A DNA stretch of 64,000 nt from Bordetella parapertussis (GCA_945895265.1 CAMDEF010000014.1:1-64000); one strand, 5' to 3'. Shown: positions 1 to 9,936, numbered from the stretch's first letter. Notes: generated by a model from the letters alone, not told the origin. Translations and numbers: made by a program.

Positions 1-308
1 CGCGGGATCTCAATCGTCAGGTCAGCAGACCCGATCTTTGCCTGGCAGGCCAGACGCGAAGTGGTAGACAAACCCCAGGCGCGATCCAGGAGATCTTCTT
101 CAGAATCTGACGCAGCCTCAAGCGAGTTGAAACCGGCTTTGATCACAACATGACAGGTGGTGCAGGCGCAAGACAATTCGCATGCGTGCTCAAGTTCAAC
201 GTGATTATCTAACAGCACGCGACAAATCGATTCGCCTGTCGGTACATTATCGATCACCATGCCCTCGGGGCAAACATCAGGATGAGGAAGAACCGTAATT
301 TTTGTCAT
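1..308 (-). CDS. fdx: ISC-type [2Fe-2S] ferredoxin, C-terminus cut by window edge
   Basis: I translated this frame by hand from the ATG at 308; it begins MTKITVLPHPDVCPEG and stays open to the window edge (102 codons). ISC ferredoxins are about 112 residues, so roughly the last 10 are missing. The cluster ligands are visible as CELSCACTTC (C-x5-C-x2-C, about residues 43-52) and a fourth Cys in ACQAKIG near residue 90. The family supplies electrons for cluster assembly on IscU in the cytoplasm. It is the last visible gene of the isc operon, 40 nt after hscA and on the same strand. Confidence 0.93.
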   Translation of the reverse strand, partial: MTKITVLPHPDVCPEGMVIDNVPTGESICRVLLDNHVELEHACELSCACTTCHVVIKAGFNSLEAASDSEEDLLDRAWGLSTTSRLACQAKIGSADLTIEIP

Positions 309-348
309 AACCTTAAAAGTTCAAGACATCAAAAATAAAAAATTAAAC

Positions 349-2205
349 CTAGAGTTCGTTCAACGACTTACCCTTCAGCGCCGCCCGAATACTACGATCC
401 ATGCGTTGCGCAGCAAAATCATCTGTCACATCTGACAGCGCCTTGGTCGCCACACGAATCGCGTCAATATCACCACCCTGTGCACACAATTGTGTTGCCT
501 GTAGCTGTTGGGCGATACGCGTTTGTTGAGCTGCGCTTAACAAATCAGAGTCAGCTGCTAACGCCGCCTCAACCGACTCAATCAGTTGTTGCGCATCCAC
601 TTGTTGCTCACGCAACATTCGCATTTTTGCATCGTGATCGGCCAACGAGATACTGTCAGACAGCATCTTTGACACTTCGTCATCGGTTAAACCATACGAA
701 GGCTTGACAGTCACCGAAGCTTCAACCCCCGAGCCTTGCTCGCGTGCTGTTACGCTCAGCAAACCATCGGCATCGACCTGAAACGTCACGCGAATACGCG
801 CAGCACCCGCCACCATCGGTGGGATCCCGCGCAACTCAAAGCGCGCCAGCGAACGACAGTCAGCGACTAAATCACGCTCGCCCTGCACCACGTGCACCGC
901 TAACGCAGTCTGGCCGTCTTTAAAGGTGGTGAACTCTTGCGCGCGCGCCACGGGGATCGTACTGTTACGCGGGATGATGTGCTCAACCAACCCACCCATG
1001 GTTTCTAAGCCAAGCGTTAAAGGCGTGACATCTAACAGCAACCAGTCTTCGCCAGGATTGCGATTGCCTGCAAGCAAGTTCGCTTGCAAGGCAGCACCCA
1101 AGGCCACGACCTGATCCGGATCTAAATCTGTTAACGGCTGTTTAGCGAACAACCCATGAACAGCAGCCTGTACCACCGGCATGCGAGTTGCCCCACCTAC
1201 CATCACGACACCCTGCACGTCTTTGACAGTCAGCCCTGCGTCTTTTAACACTTGACGAGCGCAAGCCAGGGTACGTTCAACCAATGACTGCGCAAGCGCT
1301 TCAAACGCCACACGTGTCAAAGACAAGTCAATTTTTGCGGCACCCAGCAGCAAGGTTTCAGTGTGTGAAGCCTCGGCGGTGAGTGCTTCACGTAACCGGC
1401 GCGAGGCACTTAATAAGGCACGTCTGGCAGCATGATCCAGATCATTCAAGCAATGCACACGAGCAAAATAATCGGCTAGGGTCGCATCAAAATCGTCACC
1501 ACCCAAAGCGGTATCCCCGCCGGTTGCAACAACTTCAAAGACACCGCGCGTCAACTTCAACAGCGACACGTCAAAGGTGCCACCACCTAAATCAAAAACG
1601 ACATACAAACCTTCAGAGCCGTGATCCAGCCCATAGGCAATCGCGGCTGCAGTAGGTTCGTTTAATAAACGCAACACATTCAGCCCAGCCAAACGCGCGG
1701 CATCCCGCGTTGCCTGGCGTTGAGCATCATCAAAATACGCAGGTACCGTAATGACAGCACCCACAAGCTCATCGCCCAACGTGCCTTCCGCCAAAAATTT
1801 CAATTTCTCTAAAATTTTTGCTGCGATCTCAACGGGCGACACATCAGCATGTTGAGTATGGATTTTGACGCTTTGGCTATCGCGCAAAAAATTAAACGGC
1901 ATCCCAGAGGCGACTGCATCATCGTACGAGCGCCCCATCAACCGCTTGACCGATACCAGTGTGTCAAGCGGATATTGCGCCTGCTGCGCCAGTGCCTCGA
2001 CACCGATTAAGGCAGAGCCGCCCGCTTGATACAAGACCGCCGACGGCACAAGGTGACGCCCCAACTCGTCGGGCAAGACCTCAGCCACGCTGCTGCGCAC
2101 CGAGGCCACCAGCGAATGTGTTGTCCCTAAGTCAATTCCAACAGCTAAACGTCGTTGATGCGGGGCCGGCGATTCGCCCGGTTCAGAAATCTGCAATAAA
2201 GCCAT
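349..2205 (-). CDS. hscA: HscA, Hsp70-type chaperone of the ISC system
   Basis: Specialised Hsp70 that uses ATP to release assembled clusters from the scaffold IscU. At 618 residues it matches the usual HscA length. The ATPase domain covers about residues 20-385, with the phosphate loop GIDLGTTHS near residue 23, [12 protein letters not shown] near 205 and GGATRMP near 340. The substrate-binding domain follows ([14 protein letters not shown] near 393), then a helical lid. It lies 9 nt after hscB in the order iscU-iscA-hscB-hscA-fdx, which separates it from DnaK. The likely client signal, LPPVK, is present in the IscU of this operon. Confidence 0.97.
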   Translation of the reverse strand: MALLQISEPGESPAPHQRRLAVGIDLGTTHSLVASVRSSVAEVLPDELGRHLVPSAVLYQAGGSALIGVEALAQQAQYPLDTLVSVKRLMGRSYDDAVASGMPFNFLRDSQSVKIHTQHADVSPVEIAAKILEKLKFLAEGTLGDELVGAVITVPAYFDDAQRQATRDAARLAGLNVLRLLNEPTAAAIAYGLDHGSEGLYVVFDLGGGTFDVSLLKLTRGVFEVVATGGDTALGGDDFDATLADYFARVHCLNDLDHAARRALLSASRRLREALTAEASHTETLLLGAAKIDLSLTRVAFEALAQSLVERTLACARQVLKDAGLTVKDVQGVVMVGGATRMPVVQAAVHGLFAKQPLTDLDPDQVVALGAALQANLLAGNRNPGEDWLLLDVTPLTLGLETMGGLVEHIIPRNSTIPVARAQEFTTFKDGQTALAVHVVQGERDLVADCRSLARFELRGIPPMVAGAARIRVTFQVDADGLLSVTAREQGSGVEASVTVKPSYGLTDDEVSKMLSDSISLADHDAKMRMLREQQVDAQQLIESVEAALAADSDLLSAAQQTRIAQQLQATQLCAQGGDIDAIRVATKALSDVTDDFAAQRMDRSIRAALKGKSLNEL

Positions 2206-2214
2206 AGGTACGTT

Positions 2215-2727
2215 TTAAACTTCTATAGTTTGGAGCTGAGTGGTTAACTTATCTAGAAACATCCACTCGCGGATACGACTAGCGGCTTGCGTGTACTGTT
2301 CAGCGTCAAGCGCCTGAGAAACTGCCTGTTGACATTGCGCTAAGGCTAACTCAATCTCTTTCGCTAAGCTCTCGCGCGCACCAATATTTTCGGGCTGATC
2401 CAGGCAGTCCTCGAGCTGTTCATGCCAAGACATTTGTTGCACCAAAAACTCGGGTGACATCGCAGTATTAGTTTCGGTTTGCAAGTCAACACCAGCAAGC
2501 TCGCACAGGTAACGGGCACGCAACAAGGGTTGCTTAAGTACTCGATACGCTTCGTTCGCCTGCGCACTCCATTGCATCGCGACTCTGCGCTCGGGCGCTG
2601 AACGCGTTGCGAAACGATCGGGGTGCACGGCTTGCGCGACATGTTTCCAGGCCGCCTCGAGCTGCGTGGCATCTAGTGCGAAGGTACGCTGCAAATCAAA
2701 CAGCGCAAAGTGATCTGTTGCGTTCAC
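2215..2727 (-). CDS. hscB: HscB, J-domain co-chaperone
   Basis: J-protein that brings IscU to HscA and stimulates its ATPase. The N-terminal J domain holds the diagnostic HPD tripeptide (AVHPDRFA near residue 36), followed by QANEAYRVLKQPLLRARYL, the typical end of an HscB J domain. The C-terminal half (about residues 85-170) is the helical IscU-binding domain. Length (170) is normal for the family. It begins 6 nt after iscA stops, so the genes are surely co-transcribed. Confidence 0.96.
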   Translation of the reverse strand: MNATDHFALFDLQRTFALDATQLEAAWKHVAQAVHPDRFATRSAPERRVAMQWSAQANEAYRVLKQPLLRARYLCELAGVDLQTETNTAMSPEFLVQQMSWHEQLEDCLDQPENIGARESLAKEIELALAQCQQAVSQALDAEQYTQAASRIREWMFLDKLTTQLQTIEV

Positions 2728-2733
2728 AGGTGG

Positions 2734-3057
2734 TTATACCGTGAACGATTCGCCGCAGCCGCAGGTCGCCTTTTCGTTAGGATTGCGAAACTTGAAGCCC
2801 TCGTTCAGGCCTTCGCGCGCGTAATCAAGTTCGGTGCCTTCAAGGTAAGCCAAACTTTTTGGATCAACAAAGACTTTGACACCAAAACTTTCAAATACCT
2901 GATCTTCTGAGGCTGGCTCGTCGACATACTCAAGCTTATAAGCCATACCCGAACAACCAGTTGTACGCACGCCCAAACGCAAGCCAATCCCGCCACCGCG
3001 TTTTTGCAGATATTTGCCGATATGGTCGGCGGCCTGCACAGTCAGTGTGACAGCCAT
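2734..3057 (-). CDS. iscA: IscA, A-type iron-sulfur carrier
   Basis: A-type carrier that passes Fe-S clusters to target proteins. The three conserved cysteines are present: one in TTGCSGMAY near residue 35 and two in the C-terminal CGCGESF near residues 99-101. The start [13 protein letters not shown] and the 107-residue length fit IscA. It starts 3 nt after the iscU stop codon, so the two are probably translationally coupled. Confidence 0.96.
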   Translation of the reverse strand: MAVTLTVQAADHIGKYLQKRGGGIGLRLGVRTTGCSGMAYKLEYVDEPASEDQVFESFGVKVFVDPKSLAYLEGTELDYAREGLNEGFKFRNPNEKATCGCGESFTV

Positions 3058-3060
3058 GGC

Positions 3061-3444
3061 TTATCCTTGGTGTTTATCTTTGTAATCTTTAACTGCGGCT
3101 TTGATCGCGTCTTCAGCCAAGATCGAGCAATGGATCTTAACGGGTGGCAAAGCAAGCTCTTCTGCAATTTGTGTGTTGCGAATCGTTAGCGCTTGGTCAA
3201 GCGTCTTACCCTTTACCCACTCAGTCACTAGCGAGCTTGAGGCAATCGCCGAGCCACATCCGTATGTTTTAAAACGTGCATCTTCGATGATACCGTCTTC
3301 ATTGACGCGAATTTGTAATTTCATCACATCGCCACAGGCTGGTGCACCCACCATACCTGTACCAACCTGATCGTCGCCCTTATCAAAGGTACCGACGTTG
3401 CGTGGGTTTTCGTAGTGATCCAATACTTTGTCGCTATATGCCAT
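3061..3444 (-). CDS. iscU: IscU, Fe-S cluster scaffold
   Basis: Scaffold on which the cluster is built from sulfur given by IscS. All three cluster cysteines are visible (GAPACGDV near 37, YGCGSA near 63, KIHCSIL near 106), with the assembly Asp next to the first. The HscA recognition motif LPPVK lies just before the last Cys. Length is 127 residues, as usual. It sits 22 nt after iscS in the operon. Confidence 0.97.
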   Translation of the reverse strand: MAYSDKVLDHYENPRNVGTFDKGDDQVGTGMVGAPACGDVMKLQIRVNEDGIIEDARFKTYGCGSAIASSSLVTEWVKGKTLDQALTIRNTQIAEELALPPVKIHCSILAEDAIKAAVKDYKDKHQG

Positions 3445-3466
3445 GTGTAATCTCCAACTTATACGT

Positions 3467-4678
3467 TTAGTGGGCGGCCCACTGAACCGAATTCAAATCA
3501 ATACCTTCTTTGGCCATTTCCCAGAGAGGCGACATATCACGCAGCTTGCCCACACGTGTTTTGAGCAGTTCAACGGCAAAGTCGATTTCTTTTTCGGTAG
3601 TGAAGCGACCGATGGTAAAGCGAATCGAACTATGCGCCAACTCGTCATTGCGCCCCAGGGCACGCAACACATACGAAGGTTCAAGGCTGGCTGACGTGCA
3701 GGCAGAACCACTTGATACCGCAAGCTCTTTAATTGCCATAATCAGGGACTCGCCCTCAACGTAGTTAAAGCTCACGTTCAGGTTATGCGGCACGCGTTGT
3801 TCAATGTCACCGTTAAGGTAAACCTCTTCGATTTGCGACAAGCCGGCCCACAAACGATCACGCAGCATGCGGATACGTTCATTTTCAGTACCCATTTCGG
3901 CTTGTGCCAAGGCAAAGGACTCGCCCATACCTACGATTTGGTGTGTGGCCAGCGTACCTGAGCGAAAACCACGCTCGTGACCGCCGCCATGCATTTGTGC
4001 CTCAATGCGGATGCGAGGTTTGCGACGCACGTACAAAGCACCGATCCCCTTAGGACCATAGGTTTTGTGTGCGCAAAACGACATCAAATCAACTTTGAGT
4101 GTTTGCAGATCAATGTTGACCTTGCCCGTTGCTTGAGCGGCATCCACATGAAAAATGATGTTCTTTTCACGGCAGATTTCGCCAAGTGTTGCGATTGGCT
4201 GAATCACGCCAATTTCGTTATTGACGAACATGACCGAGACTAGCACGGTGTCAGGGCGGATCGCTGCTTTAAAGGCATCGAGGTTAATCAAACCATCTTC
4301 TTGTACGTCGAGGTAAGTGACCTCGAACCCTTGGCGCTCGAGTTCGCGGCAGGGGTCGAGCACAGCTTTGTGCTCGGTTTTGACTGTAATGATGTGCTTG
4401 CCGCGCTCGGCGTAAAAGCCAGCGGCACCTTTGATTGCGAGATTATTGGATTCAGTTGCGCCTGAAGTCCAGATGATTTCACGTGGATCAGCATTGACAA
4501 GTGAAGCCACTTGACCGCGCGCACGCTCGACCGCCTCTTCGGCTTCCCAGCCATAAGCATGGCTGCGTGACGCTGGATTACCTGCGTGCTCGTAAAGCCA
4601 CGGAATCATCTTATCGACCACTTTTGGGTCAACAGGAGTGGTGGCTGAATAGTCTAAGTAAATCGGTAATGAGGACAT
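3467..4678 (-). CDS. iscS: IscS, cysteine desulfurase
   Basis: PLP enzyme that converts cysteine to alanine and passes the sulfur to IscU and other acceptors. The PLP lysine is in [14 protein letters not shown] near residue 205. The catalytic Cys loop [17 protein letters not shown] (near 325) is of the long, group I type, as in IscS rather than SufS. The start [18 protein letters not shown] and the 403-residue length match the family. It is the second gene of the operon, 9 nt after iscR. Confidence 0.97.
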   Translation of the reverse strand: MSSLPIYLDYSATTPVDPKVVDKMIPWLYEHAGNPASRSHAYGWEAEEAVERARGQVASLVNADPREIIWTSGATESNNLAIKGAAGFYAERGKHIITVKTEHKAVLDPCRELERQGFEVTYLDVQEDGLINLDAFKAAIRPDTVLVSVMFVNNEIGVIQPIATLGEICREKNIIFHVDAAQATGKVNIDLQTLKVDLMSFCAHKTYGPKGIGALYVRRKPRIRIEAQMHGGGHERGFRSGTLATHQIVGMGESFALAQAEMGTENERIRMLRDRLWAGLSQIEEVYLNGDIEQRVPHNLNVSFNYVEGESLIMAIKELAVSSGSACTSASLEPSYVLRALGRNDELAHSSIRFTIGRFTTEKEIDFAVELLKTRVGKLRDMSPLWEMAKEGIDLNSVQWAAH

Positions 4679-4687
4679 TGAGAGCTC

Positions 4688-5209
4688 CTAGGCGCTTGCG
4701 GCAACAGGCTGTTTAACGGTTGTCGGTGTATTGACCATATTGACACGTACGCCAGCACCGTTGGCCTGGCTCGCCTCTTGTATTTGACGCAAACGCTGTT
4801 GATCAACCAAATCTTGTAACGCCACTGAATCAAGAAAATCAACCATTTTACGGTTGAGCGTTGACCAGAGTTCATGTGTCATACAGATGCCTTGCTTGCC
4901 ATCTGTACCGGTTGCACAGTCTGTTTTACCACCACAGCTCGTGGCGTCGATGGGCTCATCGACTGCGAAAATGATGTCGGCGACAGTGATTGTGCGCGCT
5001 AAACGGGCTAAGGTATAGCCCCCGCCTGGACCGCGGACGCTCTCAACCAACTCATGACGGCGCAATTTGCCAAAGAGTTGCTCAAGATAAGATAACGAAA
5101 TATTTTGTCGCTGGCTGATCGCCGATAAAGTGACCGGCCCGCTTTGCTGACGCAATGCTAGGTCAATCATGGCCGTAACAGCAAAACGCCCTTTGGTGGT
5201 GAGTCGCAT
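4688..5209 (-). CDS. iscR: IscR, Rrf2-family Fe-S regulator
   Basis: Regulator that binds a [2Fe-2S] cluster and represses the isc operon when clusters are plentiful. I chose the ATG at 5209 (MRLTTKGRFAVTAMID), the family's usual start, preceded by AAGGGAC; a frame extending 8 codons upstream is unlikely. The winged helix is in residues 1-75. The cluster ligands are there (SCGGKTDC, then GICMTHELW with the conserved His), but 10 residues separate Cys 2 from Cys 3, against 5 in E. coli IscR. The alanine- and valine-rich tail after about residue 145 is probably disordered. First gene of the operon. Confidence 0.95.
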   Translation of the reverse strand: MRLTTKGRFAVTAMIDLALRQQSGPVTLSAISQRQNISLSYLEQLFGKLRRHELVESVRGPGGGYTLARLARTITVADIIFAVDEPIDATSCGGKTDCATGTDGKQGICMTHELWSTLNRKMVDFLDSVALQDLVDQQRLRQIQEASQANGAGVRVNMVNTPTTVKQPVAASA

Positions 5210-5270
5210 GACAAAGTCCCTTAAACAAAGCAATTACACGACGCAACTGCTTATCCGACTAAACAACTCA

Positions 5271-5305
5271 AGTATACACAATTCTTGACTGTTTTGCTAG
5301 GGTAT
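5271..5305 (-). promoter_or_regulatory. isc promoter with type 1 IscR operator
   Basis: On the minus strand TATACT (5276-5271) is a good -10. The operator-like stretch 5281-5305 covers the spacer and -35 region. Read on the plus strand its half-sites are ATTCTTGACT and GCTAGGGTAT around GTTTT. Against the E. coli type 1 consensus as I remember it (ATASYYGACT, RWWWY, AGTCRRSTAT), 21 of 25 positions agree, with mismatches mostly in the second half-site. The position matches an autorepression site: IscR bound here would block RNA polymerase. The transcript would start roughly 50-60 nt before iscR. Confidence 0.75.
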
Positions 5306-5340
5306 AACCTCAAAGACCCTAAGGTTGTCGTGCTTTCTAG

Positions 5341-5375
5341 CCGAAAAAAAACCGCGCATGGCACGGTTTTTTCGG
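5341..5375 (-). terminator. intrinsic terminator after the tyrosine phosphatase gene
   Basis: Inverted repeat with arms at 5341-5354 (CCGAAAAAAAACCG) and 5364-5375 (CGGTTTTTTCGG). On the minus strand the stem is followed by a run of T, so it ends the phosphatase transcript coming from the right. The A-rich opposite arm would also let it stop rightward transcription. It insulates the isc promoter from the upstream gene. Confidence 0.85.
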
Positions 5376-5409
5376 CATTAGATCCCTTTTACCAGGCGCC
5401 TAACGCAAA

Positions 5410-5901
5410 CTAAGCCGCCTGATACTGGGTTGCGCGTTTGCGTACCAATTCAAGCACGCCTTGACAAGAATCTTCAAGATAATCAAGAACCTTACCAAAA
5501 CCCTCAGGGCCACCGTAGTACGGGTCCGGCACTGTTGCTTCTTCGAATTCGTTAGCAAAACGCATCAACAGCATCAACTTATGCTGGTGTAGCTTTGGGC
5601 ACTGTTGCTGCATGGCAGAGAGGTTTTCCCAGTCCATCGCCAAAATCAGATCATATTCGCGGTAATCTTCAGGGGTGACCTGACGCGCAACATGTTCGGC
5701 GATTTCGTAACCACGCTTGCGGGCAGCAGCCAACGCACGCGGATCAGCGCCCTCACCGAGGTGAAAGTTATGGGTGCCGGCAGAATCAATACCCACTACC
5801 TCAGAGAGGCCAGCTTCTTTGATTAGGTGGCGAAAAACGCCTTCAGCACTGGGGGAGCGGCAAATGTTACCCGTGCATACGAAAAGAACTTTTGTCATCA
5901 T
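5410..5901 (-). CDS. low-molecular-weight protein-tyrosine phosphatase
   Basis: The active-site P-loop CTGNICRSPSAEG (C-x5-R-S) lies near residues 10-22, and the general-acid loop appears as VPDPYYGG near residue 125, so both catalytic parts are intact. Length is 163 residues, typical of LMW-PTPs. Two ATG codons in a row (5901 and 5898) compete as start; the second gives the usual MTKVLFVCTGN. No kinase or capsule genes lie nearby, so a Wzb-like exopolysaccharide role cannot be argued from context. It stands alone between uvrB and the isc operon, and its substrate is unknown. Confidence 0.92.
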   Translation of the reverse strand: MMTKVLFVCTGNICRSPSAEGVFRHLIKEAGLSEVVGIDSAGTHNFHLGEGADPRALAAARKRGYEIAEHVARQVTPEDYREYDLILAMDWENLSAMQQQCPKLHQHKLMLLMRFANEFEEATVPDPYYGGPEGFGKVLDYLEDSCQGVLELVRKRATQYQAA

Positions 5902-6139
5902 GGTGCATATTGTGCGGGAAAACCCCTAACATGTCTAGAGATTTTTTCTGTAAATCAGTAAAAAAATGTACGTAAGGAAAAAAAATTAATCTCTATGTAT
6001 TTCAAGATGTTACGGCATGATTACCAAAAAATAAAAAAGTCCATATAGTGAAAAAATTCTGGGGCAATCTCAAACACATTCAAAAAAATGACGCAATGCC
6101 CTTGTTGAAATGCACCGACTCAATGCTTGGCTAAGACTT

Positions 6140-8395
6140 TTACGCACCAGAAAGTAGCACACGGTCTTTCAACACCTTCAGAGCGTCGCGCGCAGCCGCA
6201 GCCTGCTCAAACTCGAGATTACGGGCGTGATCCAACATGAGTTTTTCAAGGCGCTTAAACTCTTTAGCAAGCGCTTTTTCGTCTGTGAGCAAGGCATACG
6301 ACAAGGGATCTTCAGGCTGCTCTCTAAACGCTGGCGCCACAATGCCGTCGATCAGTTCGCGCACCGCCTTACGCACGCTGCGCGGTTCAATACCGTGCTC
6401 TAGGTTAAACGCGAGTTGTTTATTGCGACGTCTTTCGGTTTCTCCCATCGCTCGTTTCATTGAATCAGTGACTCGATCCGCATACAAAATAGCGCGCCCG
6501 TTTAAGTTACGTGCTGCGCGACCGATGGTTTGAATCAAACTGCGATCTGAGCGTAAAAACCCTTCTTTATCCGCATCAAGAATCGCTACGAGCGACACCT
6601 CGGGGATATCCAGCCCCTCGCGTAACAAATTAATCCCGACTAACACATCAAATACCCCGAGGCGCAAATCGCGAATAATTTCTACCCGTTCGACCGTATC
6701 GATATCTGAATGCAAATAGCGCACACGCTGACCACTTTCAGATAGGTAATCGGTCAGATCCTCGGCCATCCGCTTCGTTAAGGTCGTCACTAGCACCCGC
6801 TCTTGCACCGCCGTCCGTAATTTAATTTCGCCTAACAAATCGTCGACCTGCGTGCGGGCGGGCCGCACCTCAACAATCGGATCCACCAACCCTGTTGGGC
6901 GCACCACCTGTTCAACCACATGATCAGAATGAGCTTGCTCGTAGTTGCCCGGTGTTGCAGACACAAACACGCACTGGCGCATACGCGCTTCAAACTCTTC
7001 CATTTTTAAAGGGCGGTTATCGAGCGCAGAGGGCAAACGAAAACCGTAGGTGACAAGCGTGTCTTTACGAGCGCGATCACCGCGATACATACCACCTAAC
7101 TGACCGATCGTGACATGGCTTTCGTCGATAAACATCAGCGCATCGCGCGGGAGATAATCAATCATCGTGGGCGGCGGATCACCGGGCGCCGCACCCGACA
7201 GGTGTCGCGAATAATTTTCAATGCCTTTACAAAAGCCAAGCTCAGACAACATTTCAAGATCAAAGCGTGTGCGCTGCTCAATACGCTGCGCTTCGATCAA
7301 ATGGCCGGAATCAACAAACTGTTTAACGCGCTCGCGCAGCTCTTGTTTGATTGTTTCGATCGCACGCAACACGGTATCGCGTGGGGTGACGTAATGTGAG
7401 CCTGGATACACCGTAAAGCGTGGCACTTTTTGCCGCACCTTACCAGTCAGGGGATCAAATAATTCTAGGCTTTCAACTTCGTCGTCAAACAACGTTAAAC
7501 GCACTGCAAGCTCAGCACTCTCTGCCGGAAAAACATCAATCGTTTCACCGCGCGCACGAAAAGTGCCACGCGTAAATTCAAGATCATTGCGCTCGTACTG
7601 CATCGCCACCAGGCGCTCAAGAATTTCGCGGCGAGCAATGCGATCGCCAGAGCGCAAAATCAACACCATGGCATGGTAATCAGCGGGGTTGCCGATACCG
7701 TAAATACAAGACACCGTGCCCACAATAATCGTGTCACGTCGCTCGAGCAAACTTTTAGTCGCTGACAAACGCATCTGTTCAATGTGTTCGTTGATCGATG
7801 AATCTTTTTCGATAAACAAATCACGGGTCGGTACGTACGCTTCAGGTTGGTAGTAGTCGTAATACGACACAAAATATTCAACCGCGTTTTTCGGAAAAAA
7901 CTCACGCATCTCGGCATACAACTGCGCTGCCAACGTCTTGTTCGGCGCCAGTACCAGTGCTGGCCTGCCCAAACGCGCGATCATATTGGCCATCGTGAAG
8001 GTTTTACCCGAGCCGGTGACACCTAATAGTGTTTGCGACATCAAGCCATCGCGCACGCCCTGCTCAAGCAAATCAATCGCGCGGGGCTGATCACCGCCCG
8101 GGGGATAAGGTTGATACAGGTGAAAGGGGCTATCGGGATACTCAATAAAGCGACCCTTCTCGTCTCCGGTTGAGATGGCGGCGCTGTAAATCGTGTCGAC
8201 GGCTGCGGGAGCGTAGCTGGATGTAGCCGGCTCAGCGGCGCTGGCTGCCGAAGCGGGCGCTTGGGCAGAGATCTGCCCCGCTTCATGATCTGCTACGGCT
8301 GCGGTTACGTCACTAGGCTCTGCGACTAGACAGGCCTGCGCATCCTGTTCAGGCAGTGCTTGCTCGATCGTTTTTTTGCTCTTGCGGGTGGCCAT
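6140..8395 (-). CDS. uvrB: UvrB, excinuclease ABC subunit B
   Basis: Damage-verification helicase of nucleotide excision repair. Walker [14 protein letters not shown] lies near residue 124, the beta-hairpin [12 protein letters not shown] near 178, the DESHVTIGQ box near 430, SATPGNYE near 482, helicase motifs QTIGRAARN near 633, and a C-terminal UVR motif ([21 protein letters not shown]) that contacts UvrC. At 751 residues it is about 80 longer than the E. coli protein. The excess is an Ala/Pro/Ser-rich N-terminal leader (about residues 1-90) before [16 protein letters not shown], probably disordered. No LexA box is visible upstream. Confidence 0.97.
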   Translation of the reverse strand: MATRKSKKTIEQALPEQDAQACLVAEPSDVTAAVADHEAGQISAQAPASAASAAEPATSSYAPAAVDTIYSAAISTGDEKGRFIEYPDSPFHLYQPYPPGGDQPRAIDLLEQGVRDGLMSQTLLGVTGSGKTFTMANMIARLGRPALVLAPNKTLAAQLYAEMREFFPKNAVEYFVSYYDYYQPEAYVPTRDLFIEKDSSINEHIEQMRLSATKSLLERRDTIIVGTVSCIYGIGNPADYHAMVLILRSGDRIARREILERLVAMQYERNDLEFTRGTFRARGETIDVFPAESAELAVRLTLFDDEVESLELFDPLTGKVRQKVPRFTVYPGSHYVTPRDTVLRAIETIKQELRERVKQFVDSGHLIEAQRIEQRTRFDLEMLSELGFCKGIENYSRHLSGAAPGDPPPTMIDYLPRDALMFIDESHVTIGQLGGMYRGDRARKDTLVTYGFRLPSALDNRPLKMEEFEARMRQCVFVSATPGNYEQAHSDHVVEQVVRPTGLVDPIVEVRPARTQVDDLLGEIKLRTAVQERVLVTTLTKRMAEDLTDYLSESGQRVRYLHSDIDTVERVEIIRDLRLGVFDVLVGINLLREGLDIPEVSLVAILDADKEGFLRSDRSLIQTIGRAARNLNGRAILYADRVTDSMKRAMGETERRRNKQLAFNLEHGIEPRSVRKAVRELIDGIVAPAFREQPEDPLSYALLTDEKALAKEFKRLEKLMLDHARNLEFEQAAAARDALKVLKDRVLLSGA

Positions 8396-8510
8396 GCTAG
8401 ACTTATTCGGGATACCCCTCGGTCTGAGGGTAACCCACCATTATGTTCTCTGAAAATGCGTACGTCTACCCCAACCTTGTCACACTTACCTTTTGCACAC
8501 TAAAACCCAA

Positions 8511-9719
8511 ATGAGCACCCTCTTTCAAGCCGTCGAACTTGCCCCCCGTGACCCAATCCTAGGGTTAAACGAACAATTTAATGCTGATTCCCGCGCTACC
8601 AAAGTCAATCTGGGTGTGGGCGTGTATTACGACGATAACGGCAAGATCCCCCTGCTCAAGGCAGTACACACCGCAGAAGTCGCGCGCGTTGAGGCAGCCG
8701 CCGCACGCGGTTACTTACCCATCGAAGGGATCGCCGGCTACAACAAAGGCGCGCAAGAGCTAGTGTTAGGCAAAAACTCGTCGTTGATCGCCGCCGGTCG
8801 CGTGTTAACCATGCAAGCTCTGGGCGGCACCGGTGCACTCAAAATTGGTGCCGACTTCATTAAACAACTTGCGCCCAACGCTAAAGTCGCAATCAGTGAC
8901 CCCAGCTGGGAAAATCACCGCGCGCTGTTTGAGCGTGCTGGCTTTGAGGTCATCACTTACCCATACTATGACGCTGCCACCCATGGCTTAAATTTTGACG
9001 GCATGCTCGCGGCCCTCAAAGCACTGCCACCTAAAAGCGTGGCGGTTTTGCACGCTTGCTGCCACAACCCAACCGGCGTTGATCTCTCAAACGAACAATG
9101 GAAAGCCGTTGCACAAGTTGTCAAAGCGGGCGAGCTGATCCCTTTCTTAGATATCGCCTACCAAGGGTTTGGCGACGGGCTCGAGCCAGATGCCTCTGCA
9201 GTGCGCATCTTTGCCGACCTTGATATGACGATGTTTATTAGCTCGTCGTTTTCAAAGTCCTTCTCGCTCTATGGCGAACGGGTTGGTGCTCTGACCATTG
9301 TCACTGGCAGCCAAGACGAATCCAATCGCGTGCTCAGCCAGGTTAAACGTGTGATTCGTACCAATTATTCGAACCCACCCACACACGGCGGCACGATCGT
9401 CTCAACGGTGCTGAACACACCCGAGCTGTTTGCCCTATGGGATCAAGAGCTTGCCGGCATGCGCGACCGTATCCGCCTGATGCGTCGTCAGATCGTCGAA
9501 AAACTCGCGCAGTACGGCGCCACCCAAGACTTCAGCTTTGTGATGAAGCAACGCGGCATGTTTTCGTTTTCGGGGATGACCGCGCCCCAGGTTGAACGCT
9601 TGCGTAGTGAGCACGGCATTTACGCGGTCAGCAGTGGCCGGATTTGTGTGGCTGCACTCAATAGCAAAAACATCGATACGGTGGCCAAAGCGATGGCCGA
9701 GGTCATGAAAAACGCCTAA
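8511..9719 (+). CDS. tyrB: aromatic / aspartate aminotransferase (class I)
   Basis: PLP-dependent transaminase of the AspC/TyrB subgroup, which interconverts aspartate or aromatic amino acids with their keto acids. The PLP lysine is in SSSFSKSFSLYGERVG (about residue 245); HNPTGVD (near 187) and the Arg of SGRICVAALN (near 385) bind cofactor and substrate. I chose the ATG at 8511 (MSTLFQAVELAPRDP) over a TTG 18 nt upstream, because it gives the usual N-terminus. Aspartate and aromatic preference cannot be told apart from the sequence, so the symbol is tentative. Divergent from uvrB. Confidence 0.9.
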   Translation: MSTLFQAVELAPRDPILGLNEQFNADSRATKVNLGVGVYYDDNGKIPLLKAVHTAEVARVEAAAARGYLPIEGIAGYNKGAQELVLGKNSSLIAAGRVLTMQALGGTGALKIGADFIKQLAPNAKVAISDPSWENHRALFERAGFEVITYPYYDAATHGLNFDGMLAALKALPPKSVAVLHACCHNPTGVDLSNEQWKAVAQVVKAGELIPFLDIAYQGFGDGLEPDASAVRIFADLDMTMFISSSFSKSFSLYGERVGALTIVTGSQDESNRVLSQVKRVIRTNYSNPPTHGGTIVSTVLNTPELFALWDQELAGMRDRIRLMRRQIVEKLAQYGATQDFSFVMKQRGMFSFSGMTAPQVERLRSEHGIYAVSSGRICVAALNSKNIDTVAKAMAEVMKNA

Positions 9720-9730
9720 AGATTGGTAAC

Positions 9731-9768
9731 GAGCGATGGCGAGCATGCAAGGTGCAGGCTCGTCGCTC
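9731..9768 (+). terminator. hairpin after the aminotransferase gene
   Basis: Arms GAGCGATGGCGAGC (9731-9744) and GCTCGTCGCTC (9758-9768) pair with a 3-nt bulge. It lies 12 nt after the stop codon and may end the transcript. There is no T-run, so it is a weak intrinsic terminator at best. Confidence 0.4.
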
Positions 9769-9865
9769 TAGGCAAATATCCTTACCAAGTTCTTGAAGCG
9801 ACTTTAGACTTGAAGCGAGTCTTAACTTAAAAGTCGTAGCAGCTTTGGGGTAGCGTCAGCCTGAA

Positions 9866-9881
9866 CTGTCTTTATATACAG
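9866..9881. promoter_or_regulatory. LexA box 1 (upstream of lexA)
   Basis: CTGTCTTTATATACAG fits the CTGT-N8-ACAG operator of LexA exactly, with an AT-rich core. It lies 88 nt before the lexA start, upstream of a second box. Confidence 0.88.
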
Positions 9882-9920
9882 ATAAATTTGCACATTTTGA
9901 CTAAATCATGCAAAATACAC

Positions 9921-9936
9921 CTGTATATAAAAACAG
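9921..9936. promoter_or_regulatory. LexA box 2 (upstream of lexA)
   Basis: CTGTATATAAAAACAG is a second exact CTGT-N8-ACAG match, 32 nt before the lexA start. Start-to-start spacing to box 1 is 55 bp, close to five helical turns. Paired boxes are the usual layout for lexA autorepression, so expression should rise when RecA triggers LexA self-cleavage. Confidence 0.9.

Noticed and set aside
5902..6139. Small RNA or gene in the AT-rich gap between uvrB and the phosphatase gene
   Set aside because: AT-rich with scattered A-runs, but no promoter-terminator pair and no coding frame; treated as plain intergenic.
8396..8510. SOS box for uvrB
   Set aside because: No CTGT-N8-ACAG or close variant on either strand of this gap.
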